This document shows positions 1-7,400 of a stretch of DNA of 10,212 nt, one piece after another. Within the stretch, counting starts at the first letter, position 1. The number at the start of each line of letters is the position of its first letter. The notes under the pieces were generated by a model that was given only the letters and a program-made list of their open reading frames with translations, was not told the DNA's origin and ran no database searches. The stretch covers positions 1 through 10,212 of the forward strand of contig JASLCM010000187.1 of assembly GCA_030151845.1 (NCBI GenBank). Reading direction: 5' to 3'. This DNA is from Bacteroides sp. GTDB taxonomy: Bacteria > Bacteroidota > Bacteroidia > Bacteroidales > Bacteroidaceae. The position numbers were made by a program, and so were the translations under genes.

Positions 1-1047
1 TGTTCTTCTACTCATCTTAATGAACAGAGGAGTTCCCAGTTTACTATAGACCGTCTTAAAATACCCCATACCAATTCCAATCTTTCGAGTGGGAGACATT
101 GTACCAGAGGTAACAACACCAATTACCTCTTCTTTCTCATTACAGATTTCATAACCTTCTCTTGGAATTCCTTTATCTATCATTTCAAAAGCAACAAGTT
201 TTTTCTGTACTCCCTCTTGTTTTTGTTTTTCTAGAATCGCTCTTCCAACAAAGTCTTTTCCTTCAACAAACTTGGTAATCCACCCCAGGCCAGCCTCAAG
301 AGGTGTTGTTTCATCTGTTAAGTCATTGCCATAAAGACAGAATCCCATCTCTAATCTAAGCGTATCTCTAGCACCTAATCCGATAGGCTTGATGCCTTCT
401 GCCTCACCAGCTTTAAAAAGAGCTTCCCAAATAGCTGTCGAAGCATCTGGATAAAAGTAAATTTCAAAACCACCAGCTCCTGTATATCCGGTGTTAGACA
501 GTATAACTTGGTTCTGACCAGCAAATGCTCCCACCTTGAAGGTGTAATAAGGAATAGTAGATAAGTCGACGTTAGTTAACTTTTGAAGAACCTGCATCGC
601 CTTTGGTCCCTGTATTGCAAGCTGAGCCATGTTTTCTGTTGCATTCTCCAGTTCTGCGCCAACATCATTTTGAGAAATACACCATTCCCAATCTTTTTGA
701 GTGTTCGCTGCGTTAACCACAAGAAGGTACTTCTCTTTTTCATAATGGTAAATAAGGAAGTCGTCGATAATTCCCCCTTTTTCATTAATGAAGCAAGAGT
801 ATTGGATTTTTCCAGGTGTTAATGCGGCTACATTATTAGAGCAAACTTTTTGTAGGAAGTCAAGTGCTTTACTTCCTTTTACCCAGATCTCTCCCATATG
901 AGAGACATCAAAAACTCCAACAGCATTGCATACAGTGTGGTGTTCTTCTAATATACCAGTGTATTCGATAGGCATATTATATCCAGCAAACTCATGCATT
1001 TTTGCTCCGAGTTCAATGTGTTTGTTGGTAAATGGTGTAGTTTTCAT
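1..1047 (-). CDS. gcvT: Glycine cleavage system T protein (aminomethyltransferase), 3' end cut off by window edge
   Basis: Cytoplasmic T protein of the glycine cleavage system. It takes the aminomethyl group from lipoylated H protein and passes the methylene to tetrahydrofolate, releasing ammonia. The frame reads 349 codons from ATG at 1047 to the left edge with no stop. Family members are roughly 360 residues, so about a dozen C-terminal residues are missing. Visible conserved stretches are GVFDVSHMGEIWVKG (residues 44-58), GGIIDDFLIY (91-100, carrying the acidic pair that includes the folate-site Asp, D95/D96), IQGPKA (165-170), SNTGYTGAGGFEIYF (204-218), GLGARDTLRLEMGFCLYGND (244-263) and the C-terminal barrel motif VTSGTMSPT. 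The start is supported by the usual opening MKTTPFTNKHIELGAKMHEFAGY. The gene lies 19 bases downstream of pepT on the same strand, with no terminator or clear promoter between, so the two are probably co-transcribed. No gcvP or gcvH is in view, so the other subunits are encoded elsewhere. Identity is secure. Confidence 0.96.
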   Translation of the reverse strand, partial: MKTTPFTNKHIELGAKMHEFAGYNMPIEYTGILEEHHTVCNAVGVFDVSHMGEIWVKGSKALDFLQKVCSNNVAALTPGKIQYSCFINEKGGIIDDFLIYHYEKEKYLLVVNAANTQKDWEWCISQNDVGAELENATENMAQLAIQGPKAMQVLQKLTNVDLSTIPYYTFKVGAFAGQNQVILSNTGYTGAGGFEIYFYPDASTAIWEALFKAGEAEGIKPIGLGARDTLRLEMGFCLYGNDLTDETTPLEAGLGWITKFVEGKDFVGRAILEKQKQEGVQKKLVAFEMIDKGIPREGYEICNEKEEVIGVVTSGTMSPTRKIGIGMGYFKTVYSKLGTPLFIKMSRRT

Positions 1048-1066
1048 ATTTTTAAAATTAAGAGTG

Positions 1067-2290
1067 TTATTTCTGAGCGATTAATTCACAGATTTTTACG
1101 ATTGTTTCCATAGACTTTATCAGATTTGGTATTGGAAGAAATTCGTATCTGCCATGAAAATTTAAGCCTCCAGCAAAAATATTAGGACATGGTAAGCCTT
1201 TAAAGGAGAGTTGAGAGCCATCTGTACCTCCTCGAATAGCCTTTATGTTAGGTTTTACTCCTACAGCTTTCATAGCTTCTGCCGCTACGTCTACAATATG
1301 CATCACAGGCTCTATTTTTTCGCGCATATTATAGTATTGATCATTCAAGTTTAGTTTGGCCGTACCTTCGCCAAACTCAGAATTTATCTTGTGAACAAAC
1401 TTAGTAAGTTGTTCTTTTCTTTGTTCAAACTTAATCCGATCGTGATCTCTTATTATATAAGTAAGTGTAGTTTGCTCCACTTCTCCTTTAATTCCAATTA
1501 AGTGGTAGAATCCCTCATATTTTTCTGTGTGTTCAGGGGTTTCAAGATTAGGAAGCATACCGATAAACTGATTGGCTATTCGGATAGAGTTTATCATTTT
1601 ATTTTTTGCATATCCAGGGTGAACATTCCGTCCGAAGAAGGTTATTTCTGCTGAGGCTGCATTGAAATTTTCAAATTCCAGCTCACCTTTTTCACCACCA
1701 TCTATAGTATAGGCCCAGTCACAAGCAAACTTATCAACATCAAACTTGTGTGCCCCTCTTCCAATCTCTTCATCGGGGGTAAAGCCAACTCGAATAGTAC
1801 CGTGTTTGATCTCAGGGTGAGAGAGTAAGTACTCCATGGCTGTTACTATAGCTGCTATTCCTGCTTTATCATCTGCGCCTAGTAGAGTTGTTCCATCTGT
1901 TACGATTAAATCTTCTCCCTTATGATCTAGAAGTTCTGGAAAACTTTGAGGTGACAAGATGACCTGTTCTTTTTCAGAAAGAGTAATGTCTCCACCATCG
2001 TATTTTTTTACAATTTTAGGTTGAACATTTTTACCACTCATATCTGGGCTGGTATCCATATGTGAGATGAACCCAATAGTAGGTAGCTTTTTCTCTGTAT
2101 TAGCTGGTAATGTGGCAAAAAGATATCCATTTTGATCGAGAGAAACCTCTTTTAAACCAATATTTTGGAGTTCCTCTTTGAGGTAATTAGCAAAAACCAG
2201 CTGTTTTTCTGTACTCGGGGTTGAAGATGAACTTTCATCAGATTGTGTATCAAATGATACGTACTTAAGAAAACGATCAACTATTTTCAT
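1067..2290 (-). CDS. pepT: Peptidase T (tripeptide aminopeptidase, M20B family)
   Basis: Cytoplasmic dizinc aminopeptidase that removes the N-terminal residue from tripeptides. The product has 407 residues, matching the usual length of about 408. Metal and catalytic residues of the family are all present: H78 and D80 in ISHMDTSPDMSG, D140 in LLGADDKAG, the E174/E175 pair in TPDEEIGRGA, D197 in YTIDGGEKGE and H379 in GGLNFHGRYEF. The stretch HPGYAKNKMINS (224-235) and the RGGTDGSQLSF motif (353-363) belong to the dimerisation and substrate-binding parts of M20B enzymes. The ATG at 2290 gives the expected beginning, MKIVDRFLKYVSFDTQSD. It is the first gene of a minus-strand pair with gcvT and is divergent from crcB, with a candidate promoter about 40-75 bases upstream. 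It fits an organism that feeds on peptides, with glycine-containing products able to enter the glycine cleavage pathway; that metabolic link is inference. Confidence 0.97.
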   Translation of the reverse strand: MKIVDRFLKYVSFDTQSDESSSSTPSTEKQLVFANYLKEELQNIGLKEVSLDQNGYLFATLPANTEKKLPTIGFISHMDTSPDMSGKNVQPKIVKKYDGGDITLSEKEQVILSPQSFPELLDHKGEDLIVTDGTTLLGADDKAGIAAIVTAMEYLLSHPEIKHGTIRVGFTPDEEIGRGAHKFDVDKFACDWAYTIDGGEKGELEFENFNAASAEITFFGRNVHPGYAKNKMINSIRIANQFIGMLPNLETPEHTEKYEGFYHLIGIKGEVEQTTLTYIIRDHDRIKFEQRKEQLTKFVHKINSEFGEGTAKLNLNDQYYNMREKIEPVMHIVDVAAEAMKAVGVKPNIKAIRGGTDGSQLSFKGLPCPNIFAGGLNFHGRYEFLPIPNLIKSMETIVKICELIAQK

Positions 2291-2331
2291 TTTTATTCTT
2301 TTTTGATTTAAATCTTAATTTAATGCTTTTG

Positions 2332-2363
2332 TAAAAGTATAAAAAGGGGTATGGAAAACCAAA
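2332..2363 (-). promoter_or_regulatory. Candidate promoter for pepT-gcvT
   Basis: Read on the minus strand, TTTG (2363-2360) is followed after 20 bases by TACTTTTA (2339-2332). This matches the Bacteroidota pattern TTTG / TAnnTTTG except for the last base of the -7 box. It would place the transcript start roughly 35 bases before the pepT ATG. There is no Shine-Dalgarno sequence; the leader is A/T-rich, as is normal for this phylum. No glycine riboswitch fits in the space. Confidence 0.4.
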
Positions 2364-2449
2364 AGAAAGCTAATATTAAAAGGATAGCTAGATTGAAGAA
2401 AGCGAAATCTAAACCATATCTTTGCTCCCCTAAAGAAGTAGTTTTATGA
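2351..2449 (+). CDS. Possible 32-residue basic small protein overlapping crcB start (uncertain)
   Basis: ATG at 2351 opens a frame of 32 codons ending in TGA at 2447-2449. Its stop overlaps the crcB start in an ATGA arrangement typical of translationally coupled genes. The peptide begins MENQKKANIKRIARLKKAKS and is very lysine/arginine-rich, with no hydrophobic segment; I recognise no family. A weak promoter-like pair lies just upstream: TTTG at 2302-2305 and TGCTTTTG at 2324-2331, with spacing 18 and one mismatch in the -7 box. Against it, a better promoter (TATCTTTG, 2417-2424) sits inside this frame and would serve crcB alone, and short frames of this size are common by chance. Treat it as a hypothesis rather than a confirmed gene. 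Confidence 0.22.
   Translation: MENQKKANIKRIARLKKAKSKPYLCSPKEVVL
2392..2424 (+). promoter_or_regulatory. Candidate crcB promoter
   Basis: TATCTTTG at 2417-2424 is an exact match to the Bacteroidota -7 consensus TAnnTTTG. ATTG at 2392-2395, 21 bases upstream, is a 3-of-4 match to the -33 TTTG. Transcription would start near 2431, leaving a leader of only about 15 bases before the crcB ATG. That is too short for a fluoride riboswitch. Confidence 0.6.
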
Positions 2450-2826
2450 AAGAAGTTTTATGTGTTTTTATTGGAGGAGGAGTTGGTAGTACTTTCAGGT
2501 ACTTAGTAAGTCTACTTTTTGCTCGGGAACTGAAAAACTCCATCTGTTTTTTTGCGGGTACTTTTTTAGTAAATCTGTTGGGGAGTTTTTTAATAGGTCT
2601 ATTCCTTGTTTGGTTTAGTAAGCAGCAACAAAACTCGTTAATTTTTACTTTTTTCATAGTTGGCTTTTGTGGAGGATTTACGACATTCTCTACTTTGAGT
2701 CGTGAATGCTTACAGCTGCTAAGAGGAGGGGAGTATATAACCTTAATTCTTTATAGTAGCGGAACACTCTTATTGGGTATACTTGCTGTTTTTTTAGGAA
2801 TGCAGTTTGGAAAAAGAATTCTCTAA
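2446..2826 (+). CDS. crcB: Fluoride ion channel CrcB/Fluc
   Basis: Small inner-membrane fluoride channel that lets fluoride leave the cytoplasm. The family works as an antiparallel dimer of four-helix subunits. The 126-residue product has the expected length and four hydrophobic segments at about 3-25, 33-57, 64-90 and 97-120. Family signatures present are GGGVGSTFRYL (10-20), GTFLVNLLGSF (38-48, with the conserved pore Asn N43) and GFCGGFTTFSTLSRE (73-87). In the last motif the family normally has two phenylalanines, TTFSTF, lining the fluoride path. Here the first is kept (F81) but the second is leucine (L84, codon TTG at 2695-2697). The rest looks intact, so I expect a working channel, but this change is unusual. 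The gene sits 143 bases before eno on the same strand. As enolase is a classical fluoride-inhibited enzyme, the pairing makes sense, though shared regulation is inference. Confidence 0.93.
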   Translation: MKEVLCVFIGGGVGSTFRYLVSLLFARELKNSICFFAGTFLVNLLGSFLIGLFLVWFSKQQQNSLIFTFFIVGFCGGFTTFSTLSRECLQLLRGGEYITLILYSSGTLLLGILAVFLGMQFGKRIL

Positions 2827-2969
2827 TTTAGAATTGTTACAAATACTTAAATGAGGATCTACCTCAAACAAAACTAGAGTTCTCTTTGTTTTCTATGACG
2901 AATCTACCTTAATTATAGCTACAGTAGTAGATAATGGGGAAGTTTCAAAAAATATAAAAAAAGAAGAAT
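2827..2969 (+). other. crcB-eno intergenic region: weak hairpin and possible eno promoter
   Basis: This 143-base gap has a 5-bp hairpin, TGAGG-ATCTA-CCTCA (2852-2866), without a following T-tract, so it is not a convincing terminator and read-through from crcB into eno is possible. A possible eno promoter is TTTG (2885-2888), then 21 bases, then TAATTATA (2910-2917), whose -7 box matches only 4 of 6 fixed positions. ATCTACCT occurs twice (2857-2864 and 2902-2909) with unknown meaning. The stretch before the eno ATG is A-rich (AAAAAATATAAAAAAAG), a common Bacteroidota translation-start context. Confidence 0.35.
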
Positions 2970-4250
2970 ATGAAAATAGAAAAAGTAATTGGACGTGAGA
3001 TTATCGATTCAAGAGGTAATCCTACAGTAGAGGTAGATGTCATTCTAGAGTGTGGAGTTATGGGTCGTGCATCTGTTCCTTCAGGTGCATCGACAGGAGA
3101 AAATGAAGCTATTGAACTCCGTGATAAAGATGCGAGCCGTTATGGTGGAAAAGGCGTATTAAAAGCTGTTGAAAACATAAATAAAACGATAGCTCCATCC
3201 ATTATAGGAATGTCAGCTTTGGAACAAATGGAAGTAGATCATAAAATGATTGCTTTAGATGGAACTAAAACAAAGGCTAAATTAGGAGCAAATGCTATTC
3301 TTGGAGTCTCTTTAGCAGTAGCAAAAGCAGCTGCAGCCTATTTAGATATGCCTTTGTATCGTTATATCGGTGGAGTGAATACTTTTGTAATGCCTGTACC
3401 AATGATGAATATTATAAATGGAGGTTCACACAGTGATGCACCCATTGCTTTTCAAGAGTTTATGATTCGTCCGGTTGGTGCAAAAACCTTCTCCGAAGGA
3501 CTAAGAATGGGCACTGAGGTTTTTCATGCATTGAAAAAAGTTTTACAAGAGCGTGGCTTAAGTACTGCTGTAGGTGATGAAGGTGGATTTGCTCCTAATT
3601 TGGAAGGGACAGAGGATGCATTAAATTCAATATTAAAAGCGATAAAAGCTGCTGGTTATGAACCTCTAAAAGATGTAACAATCGCTTTAGACTGTGCTGC
3701 TTCTGAGTTCTATGAAAATGGAAAATACAATTACAAGAAGTTTGAGGGTGAACATGGTGTTGTACGTACTGCTGAAGAACAGATAGACTATTTAGAAAAA
3801 CTGATTGAAGAGTTTCCTATAGACTCAATCGAAGATGGAATGTGTGAGAACGACTGGGACGGATGGAAAAAACTAACAGAACGTATAGGTTCTAAGTGCC
3901 AGCTTGTTGGAGACGATTTGTTTGTAACCAATGTAGATTTCTTGTCAAAAGGTATTGAGCTTGGATGCGCTAATTCAATTCTGATAAAAGTAAATCAAAT
4001 CGGTACACTTACAGAAACTTTAAATGCCATCGAGATGGCACATAGACACGGATATACTTCGGTTACCTCTCATCGTTCAGGAGAGACAGAAGATGCCACC
4101 ATTGCAGATATTGCGGTTGCTACAAATAGTGGACAAATAAAGACAGGTTCATTAAGTCGCTCAGACCGTATGGCTAAGTATAACCAGCTGTTAAGAATAG
4201 AAGAAGAGCTGAAGGGAAATGCAGTTTATGGATTTAAGAAATTAAAATAG
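2970..4250 (+). CDS. eno: Enolase (phosphopyruvate hydratase)
   Basis: Glycolytic and gluconeogenic enzyme interconverting 2-phosphoglycerate and phosphoenolpyruvate, Mg-dependent, acting in the cytoplasm. The product has 426 residues, a normal length. The opening KVIGREIIDSRGNPTVEVDV is the standard family N-terminus and fixes the start. Catalytic parts are all present: the mobile loop SGASTG with S41, H154 in NGGSHSDAP, E163 in FQEFMI, E204 in VGDEGGFAPN, magnesium ligands D241 (ALDCAA), E288 (SIEDG) and D315 (VGDDLFVTN), the base K340 (ILIKVNQIGT), H368-R369-S370 in the SHRSGETED signature and K391 (IKTGSLSRSDR). The GGSHSDAPIAFQEF form is the one I associate with Bacteroidota enolases. 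It follows crcB on the same strand and is closed by a strong terminator, so it is transcribed alone or together with crcB. Confidence 0.98.
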   Translation: MKIEKVIGREIIDSRGNPTVEVDVILECGVMGRASVPSGASTGENEAIELRDKDASRYGGKGVLKAVENINKTIAPSIIGMSALEQMEVDHKMIALDGTKTKAKLGANAILGVSLAVAKAAAAYLDMPLYRYIGGVNTFVMPVPMMNIINGGSHSDAPIAFQEFMIRPVGAKTFSEGLRMGTEVFHALKKVLQERGLSTAVGDEGGFAPNLEGTEDALNSILKAIKAAGYEPLKDVTIALDCAASEFYENGKYNYKKFEGEHGVVRTAEEQIDYLEKLIEEFPIDSIEDGMCENDWDGWKKLTERIGSKCQLVGDDLFVTNVDFLSKGIELGCANSILIKVNQIGTLTETLNAIEMAHRHGYTSVTSHRSGETEDATIADIAVATNSGQIKTGSLSRSDRMAKYNQLLRIEEELKGNAVYGFKKLK

Positions 4251-4274
4251 TTTTTTAATAAGATCATAATAATG

Positions 4275-4310
4275 AAAAGAGCTACCTAGAAATAGAGTAG
4301 CTCTTTTTTT
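4275..4310 (+). terminator. Intrinsic terminator after eno
   Basis: Perfect 11-bp stem AAAAGAGCTAC (4275-4285) paired with GTAGCTCTTTT (4297-4307), an 11-base loop, and a run of seven T (4304-4310). It begins 24 bases after the eno stop codon and separates eno from purL. Confidence 0.92.
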
Positions 4311-4347
4311 ATATTAAAAAAGAAGAGATTATTTGTATGCAAAATAG

Positions 4348-4355
4348 TATCTTTG
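4348..4355 (+). promoter_or_regulatory. Candidate purL promoter (-7 element)
   Basis: TATCTTTG is an exact match to TAnnTTTG and identical to the -7 box of crcB. No good TTTG lies at the expected 19-21 base distance; the nearest TTTG (4332-4335) is only 12 bases away. Initiation would be near 4362, giving a leader of about 70 bases. A 5-bp hairpin GAAAG-ACCTG-CTTTC (4367-4381) falls in that leader, but I see no known purine-responsive RNA or operator. Confidence 0.5.
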
Positions 4356-4433
4356 TTAGCGTTAGAGAAAGACCTGCTTTCAAAAGGGTTTGTTCTCATG
4401 TAGATGTCTTTAACATAAAATCAAATTATCCAC

Positions 4434-7400
4434 ATGATTGTTTTTTTTGAAACACCTAGTAAAAACGTTATCGCTGTTGAGTGTATGTCCAAGCTCACTG
4501 CATCCGATACTGAGAAGTTAAGTTGGCTTTTTGGTGAAGCAACAAGGTTGGAACCCGAAACTATAGAAGGTTATTGGGTAGGGCCCAGACCAGAGATGAT
4601 AACCCCCTGGAGTACCAATGCAGTAGAGATAACACAAAATATGTGTATACAAGGAATAGAGCGAATAGAGGAGTTCTACCCTGTAACGACAAAAAACGCT
4701 GATTACGATCCCATGTTACAACACCTGTACAACGGACTTAATCAGCGTATTTTCTTTACATCAAGAGAGCCCGATCCAATACTATATGTAGAAGATATAA
4801 GCTCTTACAATGAAAAAGAAGGGTTGGCTTTATCTCAAGAAGAGATAGAGTATCTAATAAACATGCAGAATGAGTTGGGTAGAAAGTTAACAGACTCCGA
4901 AGTGTTTGGTTTTGCTCAAATTAACTCAGAACATTGTAGACATAAGATTTTTGGTGGAACCTTTATCATTGATGGAGAAGAAAAAGAGTCCTCTCTTTTC
5001 AATCTGATAAAGAAGACAACAAAAGAAAATCCTAATCGAATATTATCTGCCTATAAAGATAATGTGGCTTTTGCAGAAGGTCCCAAAGTTGAGCAGTTTG
5101 CTCCTAAATCAGCAAATAAACCAGATTATTTTCAAACAAAAGAGATAGACAGTGTTATCTCCATTAAGGCTGAGACACATAACTTCCCAACAACTGTTGA
5201 ACCTTTTAATGGTGCCTCTACTGGAACAGGAGGTGAAATTAGAGATAGAATGGCTGGAGGAAAAGGAGCTTGGCCTATAGCAGGTACTGCAGTTTACATG
5301 ACCTCCTATCCAAGATTAGAAGCAAATCAAAGCTGGGAAGATATACTACCTGTAAGAAAATGGTTGTACCAGTCTCCTGAAGAGATTCTTATTAAAGCTT
5401 CAAATGGGGCATCTGATTTTGGTAATAAGTTTGGACAACCTCTCATTTGTGGATCTTTACTTACCTTCGAACATCAAGAGAATGGAGAAGAGTATGGATA
5501 CGACAAAGTGATTATGTTAGCAGGTGGTGTAGGTTATGGACCTAAACGTGACTGTTTAAAAGGAAAGCCTGAGACAGGAAACAAAGTAGTTGTACTTGGA
5601 GGTGATAACTATAGGATAGGTTTAGGCGGTGGTTCTGTATCTTCTGTAGACACTGGTAAATATAGCAGTGGAATAGAACTAAATGCAGTGCAACGTGCAA
5701 ATGCAGAAATGCAGAAGCGTGCAAATAATGTTGTACGTGCCTTGTGTGAAAGTGATCATAATCCAATCATATCTATACACGACCATGGATCTGCTGGTCA
5801 TGTAAATTGTCTGTCTGAGTTGGTTGAAGAGTCAGGAGGACTTATACACATGGACAAACTTCCTATAGGCGATAAAACATTATCTGCCAAAGAGATTATC
5901 GCCAATGAGTCTCAAGAGCGTATGGGGCTACTGATAGAACAAGAAGCTATACCTTATGTTAAGGAGATAGCCGATCGTGAAAGAGCGCCAATGTATGTAG
6001 TTGGAGAGACAACTGGAGATGGTCGTTTTGCCTTTGAACAGGCAGATGGAGTAAGACCGTTCGATCTTTCTGTTGATCAAATGTTTGGCTCTTCACCTAA
6101 GACTATCATGGAAGATGAAACAGTGGATCGTAGTTATGCCATGCCTGCGTATGAGCAAAAAGAGCTTAGAGGCTATATTGAAAACGTTCTTAAGCTTGAA
6201 GCTGTTGCATGTAAAGACTGGTTAACCAATAAAGTTGACCGCTCCGTTACAGGAAAGGTAGCAAGACAACAGTGTCAAGGAGAACTACAACTTCCTTTAA
6301 GTGACTGTGGAGTTGTTGCCTTAGATTATCGTGGAGAAAAAGGTATTGCAACCTCTATTGGTCATGCACCTCAAGCAGCTCTTGCAAATCCAGCTGCAGG
6401 TTCTGTTCTCTCAGTTAGTGAGGCATTAACTAATCTTGTTTGGGCACCTTTACATAATGGTTTAGAAACAGTATCACTATCTGCAAACTGGATGTGGCCT
6501 TGTCGCTCTCAAAAAGGAGAAGATGCAAGATTGTATCAAGCAGTAGAGGCACTTAGTGATTTTTGTTGTGCCTTGAGTATAAATGTTCCAACAGGGAAAG
6601 ATTCTCTTTCAATGACGCAAAAATATCCTAACGGAGAGAAGGTAATTGCACCAGGAACTGTTATTGTGTCAGCTGCTGGAGAAGTTACCGATGTTAAGCG
6701 TGTAGTCTCACCTGTTCTTAAAAATGTGAAGGGTTCAACTTTACTTCATGTTGATTTTAGTTTTGATAAGCTAAAGCTAGGAGGGTCGGCATTTTCTCAA
6801 ACGTTGAAATGTGTAGGTAGTGAGGTTCCTACTGTAACTAACCCAGACTATTTTAGAGATGCCTTTGAAGCAATACAAGAATTGATTCAGTCGAAGTTAA
6901 TTTTAGCAGGACACGACATATCAGCGGGGGGATTAATAACTGCTTTACTTGAGATGTGTTTTGCAAATACTCAAGGTGGTCTATCCATCTCATTGGATCA
7001 ACTACAAGAACAAGACTTAATAAAAGTTTTATTTGCGGAAAACCCTGGTGTGGTAATTCAGGTAGCAGATAAACACTTACCCGAGGTAAGTAAGCGACTA
7101 GATGAGCTAGGAGTTGGTTTCATAGCGTTAGGGAAACCTATGAAAGAGAGAACGCTATCGATACAAAAAGATGAAACAAAGATCTCCTTACCAATAGATG
7201 AATTACGCGATGTGTGGTACCATACCTCTTATTTGTTGGATAAAAAGCAGACAGCTATAGCATGTGCAGAAGCTCGTCACAAGAACTATAAAAAACAACC
7301 AATAGCGTTTAATATTCTTCCCAATTTTACAGGAAAACTAAGTCAGTTTAAACTAGATCCTAATCGTAAGAAGGAATCCGGAGTACGAGCTGCTATTATT

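Noticed and set aside
583..822. 79-codon plus-strand frame inside gcvT
   Set aside because: It lies wholly antisense to a well-conserved gcvT coding sequence and resembles no protein family; the minus-strand frame at 576-785 is likewise a shadow.
2425..2445. Fluoride riboswitch ahead of crcB
   Set aside because: The predicted leader is only about 15 bases, and none of the expected conserved riboswitch segments appear anywhere in 2291-2445.
2291..2445. Glycine riboswitch ahead of pepT-gcvT
   Set aside because: The leader from the candidate promoter is only about 35 bases, far too short for a glycine aptamer, and no matching helices are visible.
2430..2657. 75-codon minus-strand frame over crcB
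   Set aside because: It overlaps the conserved CrcB membrane segments on the opposite strand; its basic, low-complexity translation is what a hydrophobic T-rich gene gives when read backwards.
2852..2866. Hairpin after crcB as a terminator
   Set aside because: The stem is 5 bp and is followed by AAACAAAAC rather than a T-run.
4367..4381. Hairpin in the purL leader as a purine-sensing element
   Set aside because: Only a 5-bp A/T-rich stem, with no purine riboswitch core and no PurR-type operator that I can recognise.
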